From Xanthomonas axonopodis (GTDB lineage Bacteria; Pseudomonadota; Gammaproteobacteria; Xanthomonadales; Xanthomonadaceae), in NCBI RefSeq assembly GCF_001304695.1, contig NZ_JFAQ01000113.1:1-34545 (forward strand): 34,545 nt of DNA, in the 5' to 3' direction. Positions 9,690 to 18,480 of the stretch are shown one piece after another. The translations under genes were made by a program, and so were the position numbers. Every line of letters starts with the position of its first letter. Position 1 is the first letter of the stretch. The notes beneath the pieces are model-generated. The model searched no databases. It was not told the origin of the DNA and saw only the letters and a program-made list of their open reading frames with translations.

Positions 9690-10474
9690 GCGCCTACATC
9701 ACCAACGAGATGATGACGGTGGCCGCCGCGCGTCGCTTTCCCGATGGCGCGGTGTGTTTTGTCGGAATCGGCTTGCCGTCCACTGCCGCCAATCTGGCGC
9801 GGCTTACGCATGCGCCCGACGTCACCTTGATCTACGAATCCGGCCTGATCGGTGCGCGCCCGCAGGTCTTGCCGTTGTCGATCGGTGACGGCGAGCTGGC
9901 CGAAACCGCCGACACCGTGGTGTCCACGCCAGAGATCTTTCGCTACTGGTTGCAGGGCGGGCGCGTGGATGTGGGCTTTCTTGGCGCGGCGCAGATCGAT
10001 CGCTACGCCAACCTCAACACCACCGTGATTGGCCCGTATGACGCACCGAAAACGCGCCTTCCCGGTGCCGGTGGCGCGCCGGAAATTGCGGCCAGCGCCA
10101 AGCAGGTGTTCATCATCATGCGCCAATCCAAACGCAGCTTCGTTTCGAGGTTGGACTTCATCACCACGGTCGGGCATCTGGACGGTGGCGATGCGCGCGT
10201 GCGTGCTGGCCTGCCCGGCGCCGGCCCGACCGTGGTCGTCACCGACCTGTGCGTGATGGAGCCCGACCCTGTGACCCGCGAACTCACCGTGACCTCGCTG
10301 CATCCTGGCACCACGCGCGAGCAGGTCAGCGCGGCGACCGGGTGGCCGATCCGGTTTGCCGCCGACCTTGCACAGACCACGCCGCCCAGCAGTGCCGAGC
10401 TGGACGCCTTGCGCGCGCTGCAGGCACGCACCGATGCAGCGCATGGCGCGCAGGCAGCGGGAGCCCAGGCATGA
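9686..10474 (+). CDS. pcaJ: 3-oxoadipate CoA-transferase subunit B
   Basis: The product is 262 residues, starting in the ATGA overlap with pcaI. It contains the class I CoA-transferase beta-type motif IYESG (Glu51 at the position of the catalytic glutamate that forms the glutamyl-CoA intermediate), followed by [20 protein letters not shown] near the start and the VVTDLCVME segment also fit the family. It forms the active enzyme with PcaI. Like its partner it is longer than pseudomonad PcaJ (about 213 residues) and closer to the GctB branch. It overlaps the pcaF start by 4 bp, continuing the coupled pcaIJF arrangement. Confidence 0.86.
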   Translation: MSAYITNEMMTVAAARRFPDGAVCFVGIGLPSTAANLARLTHAPDVTLIYESGLIGARPQVLPLSIGDGELAETADTVVSTPEIFRYWLQGGRVDVGFLGAAQIDRYANLNTTVIGPYDAPKTRLPGAGGAPEIAASAKQVFIIMRQSKRSFVSRLDFITTVGHLDGGDARVRAGLPGAGPTVVVTDLCVMEPDPVTRELTVTSLHPGTTREQVSAATGWPIRFAADLAQTTPPSSAELDALRALQARTDAAHGAQAAGAQA

Positions 10475-11679
10475 GCGAGGTGTATCTGATCGATGGCATC
10501 CGCACGCCGATCGGCCGTTACGGTGGCGCCTTGTCCAGCGTGCGCGCCGACGACCTGGGTGCGGCGCCGATCGCCGCATTGCTGGCGCGGCAGCCGCAGC
10601 TGGAGCCGGCCGCAATCGACGATGTGTACCTGGGCTGCGCCAACCAGGCCGGCGAAGACAATCGCAATGTCGCGCGGATGAGCCTGTTGCTGGCCGGCTT
10701 GCCGTCTTCGGTGCCGGGTAGCACGCTCAATCGCCTGTGCGGCTCGGGCTTGGACGCGATCGGCACGGTGGCGCGCGGCATCCGTGCCGGCGAACTGGAT
10801 CTTGCCATTGCCGGCGGTGTCGAATCGATGTCGCGCGCGCCGTGGGTGATGGGCAAGGCCGACAGCGCCTTCGCCCGCACCCAGCAGCTGGAAGACACCA
10901 CCATGGGCTGGCGCTTCATCAATCCGCGCCTGCAAGCTGCCTATGGCACCGAATTGATGGGCGAAACCGCCGAGAACGTTGCGCAGCGGTACGCCATCGC
11001 GCGCGAAGACCAGGATGCGTTTGCGTTGCGCAGCCAGCAACGCGCGGCGGCGGCGCAGGCGGCCGGTTTTTTCGATGGCGAAATCACCCCGTTGGCCGTG
11101 GCCGCGCGCAAGGGTGGGGATGTCTCTACCGTCGAACACGATGAGGCGCTGCGGCCCCACACCACGGCCGAGATGCTGGCCAAGCTCAAGCCGGTGTTTC
11201 GCCAGCCCGGGACCGTGACGGCCGGCAATGCCTCCGGTCTCAACGATGGTGCCGCTGCCTTGCTGCTGGCCTCTGCGCAGGCCGTGCAGACGCATCGGCT
11301 GACGCCGCGCGCGCGCGTGCTGGGGTTTGCCTCGGCGGGCGTGGAGCCGGCGTACATGGGCATCGGCCCGGTCCCGGCCACCGAGCGTCTGCTGGCGCGC
11401 TTGAACCTGCGCATCGCGCAGTTCGATGCGATCGAACTCAATGAAGCCTTCGCCGCGCAGGCGCTGGCCTGCACGCGCGCATTCGGCCTGGCCGACGATG
11501 CCGCACACGTCAATGCCAATGGTGGTGCCATTGCGCTCGGGCATCCGCTCGGCATGAGCGGCGCGCGGCTGGCGCTGACCTTGCTACGGCAGCTGGAGGC
11601 GGGCAACGGCCGACTCGGGCTGGCCAGCATGTGCATCGGCGTGGGGCAGGGCGTGGCGTTGGCGATCGAGCGCCTGTGA
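10471..11679 (+). CDS. pcaF: Beta-ketoadipyl-CoA thiolase
   Basis: The product is 402 residues, the usual size of a degradative thiolase. The nucleophilic Cys90 is in [13 protein letters not shown]. The catalytic His358 is in [11 protein letters not shown] and the second Cys388 in SMCIGVGQG. The N-terminus reads [23 protein letters not shown], as in PcaF proteins. It cleaves 3-oxoadipyl-CoA with CoA into succinyl-CoA and acetyl-CoA, the last step of the pathway. The start overlaps the pcaJ stop. About 78 bp separate its end from pcaH, which has its own ribosome site. Confidence 0.93.
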   Translation: MSEVYLIDGIRTPIGRYGGALSSVRADDLGAAPIAALLARQPQLEPAAIDDVYLGCANQAGEDNRNVARMSLLLAGLPSSVPGSTLNRLCGSGLDAIGTVARGIRAGELDLAIAGGVESMSRAPWVMGKADSAFARTQQLEDTTMGWRFINPRLQAAYGTELMGETAENVAQRYAIAREDQDAFALRSQQRAAAAQAAGFFDGEITPLAVAARKGGDVSTVEHDEALRPHTTAEMLAKLKPVFRQPGTVTAGNASGLNDGAAALLLASAQAVQTHRLTPRARVLGFASAGVEPAYMGIGPVPATERLLARLNLRIAQFDAIELNEAFAAQALACTRAFGLADDAAHVNANGGAIALGHPLGMSGARLALTLLRQLEAGNGRLGLASMCIGVGQGVALAIERL

Positions 11680-11757
11680 ACCAGCTGTTGCAACCTACCT
11701 CGTCCTTCCCTCGCACCCATGTCGTTCTAGTCGTCTTGCTGCCGACGGAGATTCAAG

Positions 11758-12495
11758 ATGCGCGATCCCACCGCTGAGCAACCTGCCATCACCGCCGATC
11801 CGCTGCTCGGCTACCGCCGCAGCCGGCCCGGTACGCAGCCGGCCTACCTGCATGCGGCATACGCCTCCACCACGCTGCGTGGGCCCACGCGTGATCCGAT
11901 CGACCTGCCGGTCACGCTGTCGGAAGTCACCGGCCCGCGCCTGGATCGGCTCACGCTGGGCGCGCACGCCGCCGATCTCACTGCAGGTTTCAGTGGCGCG
12001 CCGCTGGGCGAGCGCATCATCGTCTCCGGCCGCGTGCTCGACGAAAACGGCAAGCCGGTCCGCAACAGCGTCGTTGAAGTTTGGCAATGCAACGCGGCCG
12101 GCCGCTACCAGCACGCTGGCGATCAGCACGACGCACCGCTGGACCCGAACTTCCGCGGCACCGGCCAGGTGCTGACCGATGCGCACGGCCGCTACAGTTT
12201 CAAGACCATCAAGCCGGGCGCATATCCGTGGCGCAATCACTACAACGCCTGGCGGCCGGCGCACATCCATTTTTCGTTGCATGGCGATGGCATCGGGCAG
12301 CGGCTGGTCACCCAGATGTATTTCCCCGGCGACCCGCTGCTGGCGCACGACCCCATCTACAACTGCGTCGACGATGCGTTGGCGCGCGAGCGCATGGTGT
12401 CCAGTTTCGACTGGGAAAATGCGGTCAGCGAATACGCGCTGGCCTACCGCTTCGACATCGTCTTGCGCGGTCGCAAGCAAACGGTCTGGGAGTGA
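11758..12495 (+). CDS. pcaH: Protocatechuate 3,4-dioxygenase beta subunit
   Basis: The product is 245 residues. It is an intradiol ring-cleavage dioxygenase subunit with the non-haem Fe(III) ligands visible: Tyr117 (GRYQH), Tyr156 (GAYPWRN), and His169 and His171 (WRPAHIHFSL). With PcaG it opens protocatechuate to 3-carboxy-cis,cis-muconate. GGAG lies about ten bases before the ATG. It ends four bases before the pcaG start, as expected for two subunits made in equal amounts. No anomalies were seen. Confidence 0.95.
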   Translation: MRDPTAEQPAITADPLLGYRRSRPGTQPAYLHAAYASTTLRGPTRDPIDLPVTLSEVTGPRLDRLTLGAHAADLTAGFSGAPLGERIIVSGRVLDENGKPVRNSVVEVWQCNAAGRYQHAGDQHDAPLDPNFRGTGQVLTDAHGRYSFKTIKPGAYPWRNHYNAWRPAHIHFSLHGDGIGQRLVTQMYFPGDPLLAHDPIYNCVDDALARERMVSSFDWENAVSEYALAYRFDIVLRGRKQTVWE

Positions 12496-12499
12496 CACG

Positions 12500-13063
12500 A
12501 TGAGCCTGCATGCAACGCCGTCGCAAACCGTCGGCCCGTACTACCGGCTTGGCTTGGAGCCGTTGTATCGCCAGCAGATCGCACCTGCGCACGCCGCGGG
12601 CACGCATGTGCAGATCAGCGGTTGCGTCTTCGATGGCGCCGGCGCACCGGTGACCGATGCGGTGCTGGAAGTGTGGCAAGCCGATGCTGCCGGCATCTAT
12701 GCGCATGTGGCCGATGGTCGCTGCGAGGCGCACGACCCCAGCTTCGACGGGTGGGGCCGCGTTCCTACCGATGCGCACGGGCGTTTTTCCTTCAGCACCG
12801 TCAAGCCGGGCAGGGTGGCGGGCCCGGACGGCAAGCAGCAGGCAGCGCATCTGACGGTGCTGGTGTTCATGCGCGGCCTGTTGCGCGCGGTGTCGACGCG
12901 GCTGTATTTCGCCGACGACCCGCAGCTGGGCAGCGACCCGATCCTGGCGCTGGTGCCGGCCGAGCGGCGCGCCACCTTGCTGGCCCAGCCGCTTCCAGGT
13001 GGTGCCTACACCTGGGACATCCACATGCAGGGCGACGCGGAAACGGTGTTCTTCCGCTATTGA
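12500..13063 (+). CDS. pcaG: Protocatechuate 3,4-dioxygenase alpha subunit
   Basis: The product is 187 residues, beginning MSLHATPSQTVGPYY, which is diagnostic for the PcaG N-terminus. It shares the intradiol fold with PcaH (DAVLEVWQADAAGIYAH, DAHGRFSFSTVKPG, then FARG-equivalent VFMRGLL and TRLYFADD). It lacks the iron-binding Tyr/His set of the beta subunit, as alpha subunits do. It is slightly shorter than the roughly 200-residue pseudomonad protein. The much longer open frame beginning at 12179 overlaps pcaH and is not used. Confidence 0.93.
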   Translation: MSLHATPSQTVGPYYRLGLEPLYRQQIAPAHAAGTHVQISGCVFDGAGAPVTDAVLEVWQADAAGIYAHVADGRCEAHDPSFDGWGRVPTDAHGRFSFSTVKPGRVAGPDGKQQAAHLTVLVFMRGLLRAVSTRLYFADDPQLGSDPILALVPAERRATLLAQPLPGGAYTWDIHMQGDAETVFFRY

Positions 13064-13449
13064 TCCGCATGCCGATATCGAAACGCCATATGTGTGCGGG
13101 GGACAGCGCTGCATCCTGCCGGCATGCTGCCGCGCCAACAGCGCCAACAGCGCCAACAGCGCCAACAGCGCCACGCGCGCGAGTGCACAAGCGCCCACTG
13201 CCGCAAAACCGCCCAGGTCTCTCCGGCGGCACGCAATGCGCCATGACGGCGCACGCACACGCAGCAAGGGGCAACGCTCCGCGGGGCAGGCAAGCGCACC
13301 CGCGCACGCGCGTGCACGCACCGCAAGTACGCATGGCCTCATCCACATCACCCCGGCAGTGGCAGGCGCGCCCGATGCATTGCCCTTTGGTCTAGTTGGC
13401 ACCCTGGTACATCGGTGCGATGCTGCCGGCACGCCTAGAGATGCAATGC
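13064..13449. other. Long spacer between pcaG and pcaB
   Basis: This 386-bp break lies inside an otherwise tight operon. Apart from the 9-bp tandem repeat at 13132-13173 I see no gene, clear terminator or strong promoter. The stretch is rich in GCAC/ACGC dinucleotide-like runs (about 13240-13330). It may be decayed sequence from an earlier rearrangement. Confidence 0.4.
13132..13173. repeat. 9-bp tandem repeat (GCGCCAACA)n
   Basis: There are four perfect copies of GCGCCAACA at 13132-13167 plus a partial GCGCCA. They lie in the pcaG-pcaB spacer, outside any supported gene, and probably arose by slippage. Confidence 0.9.
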
Positions 13450-14805
13450 ATGAGTGCGACATCTTCGTTGTTGGGATCCTTGTTCGGCGAGCCTGCGTGC
13501 GAGGCCTTGTTCGACGATGCCGCGCGCGTGCAGGCGATGTTGCAGTTCGAATCGGCGCTGGCGCACGCCCAGACGCAGTGCGGGGTGATTCCCGCCGAGG
13601 CTGCGCAGGCCATTGCCGCTGCCTGCGATGTGCAGCACTACGACCTGGCCGCGTTGGCGCAGGCCACGACGCTGGCCGGCAACCCCGCCATTCCGTTGGT
13701 CAAGGCGCTGACGGCGCAGGTGGCCGCGCACGACAGCGCCGCCGCGCGCTGGGTGCACTGGGGCGCCACCAGCCAGGACGTCATCGATACCGGCACGGTG
13801 CTGCAGCTGCGCGCCGCGCTCGATCTGCTGCTGCCGCGTCTGCATGCCCTGTGCGCCGAGCTGGCCGTGCTGGCCGAACGCGAGCGCAACACCGGTTTGC
13901 CTGGACGCACCCTGCTGCAGCAGGCCGTGCCGGTCACCTTCGGGCTCAAGGTCGCCGGTTGGCTGGACGCCCTGCAGCGGGCGCAGCAGCGCCTGCACGC
14001 CTTGCGTCGCGACGCGTTGGTGCTGCAGTTCGGCGGCGCGGCCGGCACCCTGGCCTCGTTGCAGGGCCGTGGCCTGGAAGTGGCGCAGGCCCTGGCGAGC
14101 ACTCTGGCGTTGCCGCTGCCCGCGCTGCCCTGGCATACCGCGCGCGACCGCATCGTCGAGGTCGGCTGCGCCTTCGGTCTGCTGGCTGGCACGTTGGGCA
14201 AGATCGGCGGCGATGTGGTGTTGCTGATGCAATCTGAAGTGGGCGAAGCGTTCGAACCTGCCGCTGCCGCCGGTAAAGGCGGCTCGTCGGCGATGCCGCA
14301 CAAGCGCAATCCGGTCTCCAGCGTGGCAGCGGTGGCTGCGGCCACCCGCGTACCGGGCCTGGTCGCCACCTTGTTCAGCGCCATGGCGCAGCCGCACGAG
14401 CGCGCGGCCGGGCAATGGCATGCCGAATGGGACACCTTGCCGCAGATCGTCTGCCTCACCGCCGGCAGCCTGGCGCAGATGCAGCTGTGCCTGTCCGGTC
14501 TGGAACTGGATCGCACGCGCATGCAGGCGCATCTGGACAGCCACGGCGGGCTGCTCTACGCCGAGGCGGCAGTGTTCGCGCTCGCGCCGCACCTGGGCAA
14601 GCCGCAGGCGCACGCCCTGGTGGAACAGGCAGCGCTGCGCGCGCAGGCGCAGCAACGGCATTTGCGCGACGTGCTCGGCGAGGACGCGCAGGTGAGCGCG
14701 GTGCTCACGCACGCGCAACTGCAGGCAGTGTTTGATAGCGCAAGTTGGCGCGGCATGTCATCGGTCTGGATCGACCGCGTGCTGGCTGGATCTTCTTCCT
14801 GTTGA
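13450..14805 (+). CDS. pcaB: 3-carboxy-cis,cis-muconate cycloisomerase
   Basis: The product is 451 residues from the ATG at 13450. Earlier in-frame ATGs at 13396, 13420 and 13441 are less likely because the conserved sequence begins with SLLGSLFGE. It is a fumarase/aspartase-superfamily protein with WVHWGATSQDVIDTGTVLQLR at about 101-121 and the family signature GSSAMPHKRNP at about 278-288. It cyclises 3-carboxymuconate to 4-carboxymuconolactone. Its length matches class II bacterial CMLE. pcaD follows after a 10-bp gap, in the order pcaB-pcaD-pcaC. Confidence 0.93.
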   Translation: MSATSSLLGSLFGEPACEALFDDAARVQAMLQFESALAHAQTQCGVIPAEAAQAIAAACDVQHYDLAALAQATTLAGNPAIPLVKALTAQVAAHDSAAARWVHWGATSQDVIDTGTVLQLRAALDLLLPRLHALCAELAVLAERERNTGLPGRTLLQQAVPVTFGLKVAGWLDALQRAQQRLHALRRDALVLQFGGAAGTLASLQGRGLEVAQALASTLALPLPALPWHTARDRIVEVGCAFGLLAGTLGKIGGDVVLLMQSEVGEAFEPAAAAGKGGSSAMPHKRNPVSSVAAVAAATRVPGLVATLFSAMAQPHERAAGQWHAEWDTLPQIVCLTAGSLAQMQLCLSGLELDRTRMQAHLDSHGGLLYAEAAVFALAPHLGKPQAHALVEQAALRAQAQQRHLRDVLGEDAQVSAVLTHAQLQAVFDSASWRGMSSVWIDRVLAGSSSC

Positions 14806-14815
14806 GGGTGCCTCG

Positions 14816-15598
14816 ATGGCTTATCTCCAGTTGCCCACGCATCGCCTGCATTACCGCTTGGACGGCACCGAAGGGCGCCCCTGGCTGACCTTCTGCAATT
14901 CGCTGGGCACCGATCTGCACATGTGGGACGTGCAGATCGAAGCCTTCGCCCCGCATTACCGCATCCTGCGCTACGACCGCCGCGGCCACGGGTATTCGGA
15001 GACGCCGCCCGGCCCGTACAGCGTCGCCGACCTGGGGCAGGACGTGCTGGCACTGTGGGACACGCTGGAGATCGCACAAAGCGATTTCTGCGGTCTGTCG
15101 ATCGGCGGGCTCACCGGCCAGTGGCTGGGGCTGCATGCACCGCAGCGCTTGCGCCGGCTGGTGGTGTGCGCCACCGCCCAGAAGATCGGCAGTGCCGCCA
15201 CCTGGGAAACCCGCATCGAACAGGTGCGCAGCGAAGGCCTTCCGACGCTGATCGATGCCACGCTGCAACGCTGGTTCACACCGGAATTTGCCGTCAGCCA
15301 CGCGCAGCGCCTGGACATGATCGCCGCCGCCTTCGTCTCCACCTCGCCGGTCGGGTACATCGCCTGCTGCCAGGCGGTGGCCGATGCCGATTTCCGTGGC
15401 GCGTTGGATGGGCTGAACCTGCCGCTGCTGGCGCTGGCCGGCGACGACGACCCGGTGTGCCCGCCGCCTGACCTGCGCGAGATCGCCTATGCCGCGCCGG
15501 ACGGTCATTACGCCCAGGTGCCCGGCCGCCACATCTGCAACCTGGAGTCGCCGGCCGCGTTCAATCACGCGGTGCTCGGCTTTCTTCAGGGCGAGTGA
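14816..15598 (+). CDS. pcaD: 3-oxoadipate enol-lactone hydrolase
   Basis: The product is 260 residues from the ATG at 14816, with GAGGGTG about six bases upstream. It has an alpha/beta hydrolase fold with nucleophile Ser95 in CGLSIGG, an acid in AGDDDPV (about Asp211-212) and His239 in VPGRHICNLE. RYDRRGHGYSETPPGPYS is typical of PcaD. It opens 3-oxoadipate enol-lactone to 3-oxoadipate. It is not fused to PcaC, unlike the PcaL fusion of actinobacteria. Its stop lies a short distance before the pcaC start. Confidence 0.92.
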   Translation: MAYLQLPTHRLHYRLDGTEGRPWLTFCNSLGTDLHMWDVQIEAFAPHYRILRYDRRGHGYSETPPGPYSVADLGQDVLALWDTLEIAQSDFCGLSIGGLTGQWLGLHAPQRLRRLVVCATAQKIGSAATWETRIEQVRSEGLPTLIDATLQRWFTPEFAVSHAQRLDMIAAAFVSTSPVGYIACCQAVADADFRGALDGLNLPLLALAGDDDPVCPPPDLREIAYAAPDGHYAQVPGRHICNLESPAAFNHAVLGFLQGE

Positions 15599-15624
15599 AC
15601 TTTCCCATCTTGCAAGGACACCCC

Positions 15625-16038
15625 ATGCACGAAGACGAACGTTATCAAGCCGGCATGCGTGAACGCCGACGCGTCCTTGGCGATACGCATGTCGACCGCG
15701 CGCTGGCCGCGCGTAGCGACTTCACCGACGAATTCCAGGACCTGATCACCCGTTACGCCTGGGGCGGCATCTGGACCCGCGATGGCCTGCCGGCCCACAC
15801 CCGTTCGCTGATCACCTTGTCGATGATGGTCGCGCTAGGCCACGACGAAGAATTCAAGCTGCATGTGCGTGCGGCCCGCAACAACGGCGTGACCCCTGCG
15901 CAGATCAAGGAAGTGCTGCTGCAGGCGGCGATCTACTGCGGCGTGCCGGCGGCCAACCACGCGTTCGCGCTGGCCAGGCCGATCCTGGAAGAACAAGCCG
16001 CCGACGCCGGCACAGCATCGGCGGCGCAACCCCGGTAA
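15625..16038 (+). CDS. pcaC: 4-carboxymuconolactone decarboxylase
   Basis: The product is 137 residues from the ATG at 15625, with AAGGA about seven bases upstream. An upstream in-frame start at 15595 would overlap pcaD. It is a CMD/AhpD-like helical protein beginning ERYQAGMRERRRVLGD and containing RYAWGGIW and HTRSLITLSMM, then AAIYCGVPAAN, all standard PcaC landmarks. It decarboxylates 4-carboxymuconolactone to the enol-lactone used by PcaD. It is the last recognisable gene of the operon. Confidence 0.93.
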   Translation: MHEDERYQAGMRERRRVLGDTHVDRALAARSDFTDEFQDLITRYAWGGIWTRDGLPAHTRSLITLSMMVALGHDEEFKLHVRAARNNGVTPAQIKEVLLQAAIYCGVPAANHAFALARPILEEQAADAGTASAAQPR

Positions 16039-16202
16039 GGTCGTTCCAGTGCGGCGAACAAACCGACTGCGCTCAGCGCCAGGCGCGCGTGCTCGGTGCG
16101 GCGTGGACCACACGTACACTGTGGTGCCTAACGCGCCTTCCATGTCCGCCTGCCGCCTACGCGTGCTTGCCGCGCCCAACCCACCGCATCCGGAGACATC
16201 GC

Positions 16203-17129
16203 ATGCTGCGTCGAGTCGTCTGCCTGCTGTTGTTGTTATTGGCTGCTGCGGCGCTGCACGCACAACCGCAGCCTGGCCCCGTCACCGTGGTGCCGCAGGT
16301 GCGCACCGACGATGGACAGACGCTGGCGGTGTGGTCGCGCGTGCTTGCGCGGCCGCGTGGCGCGATCGTGCTGGTGCACGGCCGCACCTGGAGCGCATTG
16401 CCCAACTTCGATTTGCAGGTGCCTGGCGAACCGCGTGACGCGCGCTCTGTGCTTGCGGCGCTCGCGCAAGTCGGATTTGCTGCGTACGCGGTGGATCTGC
16501 GCGGCTGCGGCGGCAGCCCTCGCGACCGCACGGGCTGGAATACGCCCGCCCGTGCGGTGGCCGATGTCCGCAGCGTGCTGGCCCGGGTCGCGCAGACCCA
16601 TCCCGATGTGCCGCCGCCCGCACTGCTGGGCTATTCCAACGGCACGCGGGTGGCGTTGCTGCTCGCGCAGCAGCAACCGCAGGCGATGTCTGCACTGGTG
16701 TTGTTCAGCTTCCCGGACGATGTGGATGCACCGCCCGCGCCAGCGGTTCCGGCAGATCGGCCCTTGCGCGCACCCACCACGGCGGCTGCGGCCGGTGAGG
16801 ACTTCATCGCCGCCAATGCGGCACCACCTGCCGTGCGTGCGGCTTACGTCGCCCAGGCGCTGGCTGCGGACCCGGTGCGCACCGACTGGCGCGCGATGGA
16901 GCAGTTCGCCTTCCATCCCGAGCAGGTCGCAACGCTCCCGGTATTGCTGTTGCGCGGCGTCGACGACCCGATCGCCACCCAGGCAGACAACGCCCATCTC
17001 CACGCACGTCTACGCAGCGCAGATCGCAGCTGGGTGACCCTGCCGCATGCCGACCATGTGGCCCAGGTCGAAGATAGCCATGCGGCCTGGGTGGACGCAG
17101 TAGTGAGCTTTCTGCGCCGGCCGCGCTAA
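16203..17129 (+). CDS. Exported alpha/beta hydrolase
   Basis: The product is 308 residues. The start at 16203 follows GGAGA and opens a signal peptide (MLRRVVCLLLLLLAAAALHAQ, cut after AHA-type LHA). Upstream in-frame ATGs give no sensible protein. The alpha/beta hydrolase landmarks are VLVHGRTWS (oxyanion region), nucleophile in LLGYSNGTRVA, acid in LRGVDDPI and histidine in LPHADHVAQVE. It is probably periplasmic. The substrate is unknown. It is on the same strand as pcaC, 164 bp downstream, so co-expression with the pca genes is possible. An esterase acting on aromatic esters would fit but is speculation. Confidence 0.8.
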   Translation: MLRRVVCLLLLLLAAAALHAQPQPGPVTVVPQVRTDDGQTLAVWSRVLARPRGAIVLVHGRTWSALPNFDLQVPGEPRDARSVLAALAQVGFAAYAVDLRGCGGSPRDRTGWNTPARAVADVRSVLARVAQTHPDVPPPALLGYSNGTRVALLLAQQQPQAMSALVLFSFPDDVDAPPAPAVPADRPLRAPTTAAAAGEDFIAANAAPPAVRAAYVAQALAADPVRTDWRAMEQFAFHPEQVATLPVLLLRGVDDPIATQADNAHLHARLRSADRSWVTLPHADHVAQVEDSHAAWVDAVVSFLRRPR

Positions 17130-17471
17130 GCGCAGCGGACAGGAAGACGGCGCAGCCGCGAGGCGGGCGCGGCGCATGCTCGACTTGCTACGTGCCACTC
17201 GCAACTCCAGCTCTTGCACGCCCCCATGCTCACTGACGATGGATCGCGACGCTTTCGTCGCCGCTCTGAGCCGGTATGCGCGCAACACCGGGTGGCAATC
17301 AATCCGCACCTGGCGTACCGCGCGCCTTGCGACCTAACGCCCGCGTGCGCGTCGGCCAGGTGGAATGCATGGTTGGAGTTCTCCTGACCTGTGCGATCGA
17401 TCACTGCACTGCCAGCGCTTTGGCAATGCGAGCGCAGGTTGCATGCTCCGCCAGCACCGCCCTGTCACGCT
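17130..17471. other. Gap between convergent genes with no supported feature
   Basis: This 342-bp region lies between the end of the exported hydrolase (plus) and the end of the IclR regulator (minus). Short open frames, for example minus 17126-17404, are Arg/Cys-rich and show no family features. No convincing terminator hairpin with a T tract was found. Confidence 0.4.
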
Positions 17472-18332
17472 CTAGCTCAGCAAGGTTCCCAGCCGTTGCG
17501 CCGCCTGCTTGAGCGGTTCCAATAGCTGCGTTTGCATCGTCTGCAGGCTCACCCGCCCGGCCTGGGCGCCGATGTTGAGCGCGGCGATCACCTCGCCGCG
17601 CAGGTTGCGCACCGGCACGGCGATCGAGCGCAGGCCGATTTCCAGTTCCTGATCGGTCAGGCACATGCCTTCGCGGCGCGTGCGCGCCAGCACCTCCAGC
17701 AGCGCCGAGGCCTGGGTCACCGTGCGGTCGGTCCGCGGACGCAAGGTGGTACGTTCCAGATACGCCTGCAAGGTGTCGCCGGGCAGCGCGGCCAGCAGCA
17801 CCCGCCCCATCGAGGTGCAATAGGCCGGCAACCGCGTGCCCGGGCGCAACCCGATCGACATGATGCGCACCGTTTCCGACCGCGCCACGTACAGCAGATC
17901 GTCGCCATCCAGCACGCCCAACGAACACGACTCGTGCAGTTGGTCGCGCAGCCCGTCCAGGACCGGCTGCGCGGCCGCGGTCATCGATGAAGACGCCGCG
18001 TACGCGCCGCCGATCCCCAGCACGCGCGGCAGCAAGACGTAGCCACGCCCTTGCTCGCCCACATAGCCCAGCTTGGCCAGCGTGTGCAGCACGCGCCGGA
18101 TCGCCGCGCGCGAGATGCCGGTTTCCAGGCTGATCTGCGACATCGTCACTTCGCGCGCGTGCTGGGCGAACACGCTCAGGACCACCAGCCCGCGACCCAG
18201 CGAGGTCATGAAGTCTGGATCGCCCTGGGCGGCGGTGATCTGTTGCATCAGCTCATGCGGCAGGCCGCATGAGCTGCCGGCCGCAACCACGGCGGCGGGA
18301 CGTTTGCGACGGCTGGAGGCGGGCTCGGGCAT
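17472..18332 (-). CDS. pcaR: IclR-family regulator, probably of the pca genes
   Basis: The product is 286 residues from the ATG at 18332; an in-frame ATG at 18380 would add 16 residues. The IclR winged helix spans about residues 42-100, with the helix-turn-helix at VTMSQISLETGISRAAIRRVLHTL. The C-terminal effector domain includes SIGLRPGTRLPAYCTSMGRVLLA, the usual IclR signature, and GLRSIAVPVRN. PcaR, PcaU and PobR belong to this family and respond to beta-ketoadipate, protocatechuate or 4-hydroxybenzoate. The position beside the pca operon supports PcaR. No pobA or pcaK is in the window, so PobR-like specificity cannot be excluded. Ribosome-binding sequence before either start is weak. Confidence 0.82.
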   Translation of the reverse strand: MPEPASSRRKRPAAVVAAGSSCGLPHELMQQITAAQGDPDFMTSLGRGLVVLSVFAQHAREVTMSQISLETGISRAAIRRVLHTLAKLGYVGEQGRGYVLLPRVLGIGGAYAASSSMTAAAQPVLDGLRDQLHESCSLGVLDGDDLLYVARSETVRIMSIGLRPGTRLPAYCTSMGRVLLAALPGDTLQAYLERTTLRPRTDRTVTQASALLEVLARTRREGMCLTDQELEIGLRSIAVPVRNLRGEVIAALNIGAQAGRVSLQTMQTQLLEPLKQAAQRLGTLLS

Positions 18333-18363
18333 AGGAGTGCGGCAGCGGACAGGTACGTGCATG

Positions 18364-18424
18364 GTAAGCGCTTGCGTCACGGCATGCCCCCGCTCACAGT
18401 CTGTGCGCAGACATGTAAGCGCTT
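18364..18424. promoter_or_regulatory. Two identical GTAAGCGCTT elements
   Basis: GTAAGCGCTT occurs at 18364-18373 and again at 18415-18424, each with the palindromic core AAGCGCTT. The copies are 51 bp apart, close to five helical turns. They lie between the divergent IclR regulator and RIO kinase genes. The core resembles LacI/GalR-family operators. No LacI-type regulator is encoded nearby. Confidence 0.45.
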
Positions 18425-18480
18425 CACCCTGCTTGCCGCATAATCGCCGCTGGTTTGTGACGGATTGGTGCGCTTAGTCC

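Noticed and set aside
13132-13173. CRISPR-like array
   Set aside because: Units of 9 bp with no spacers; it is a simple tandem repeat and there are no cas genes.
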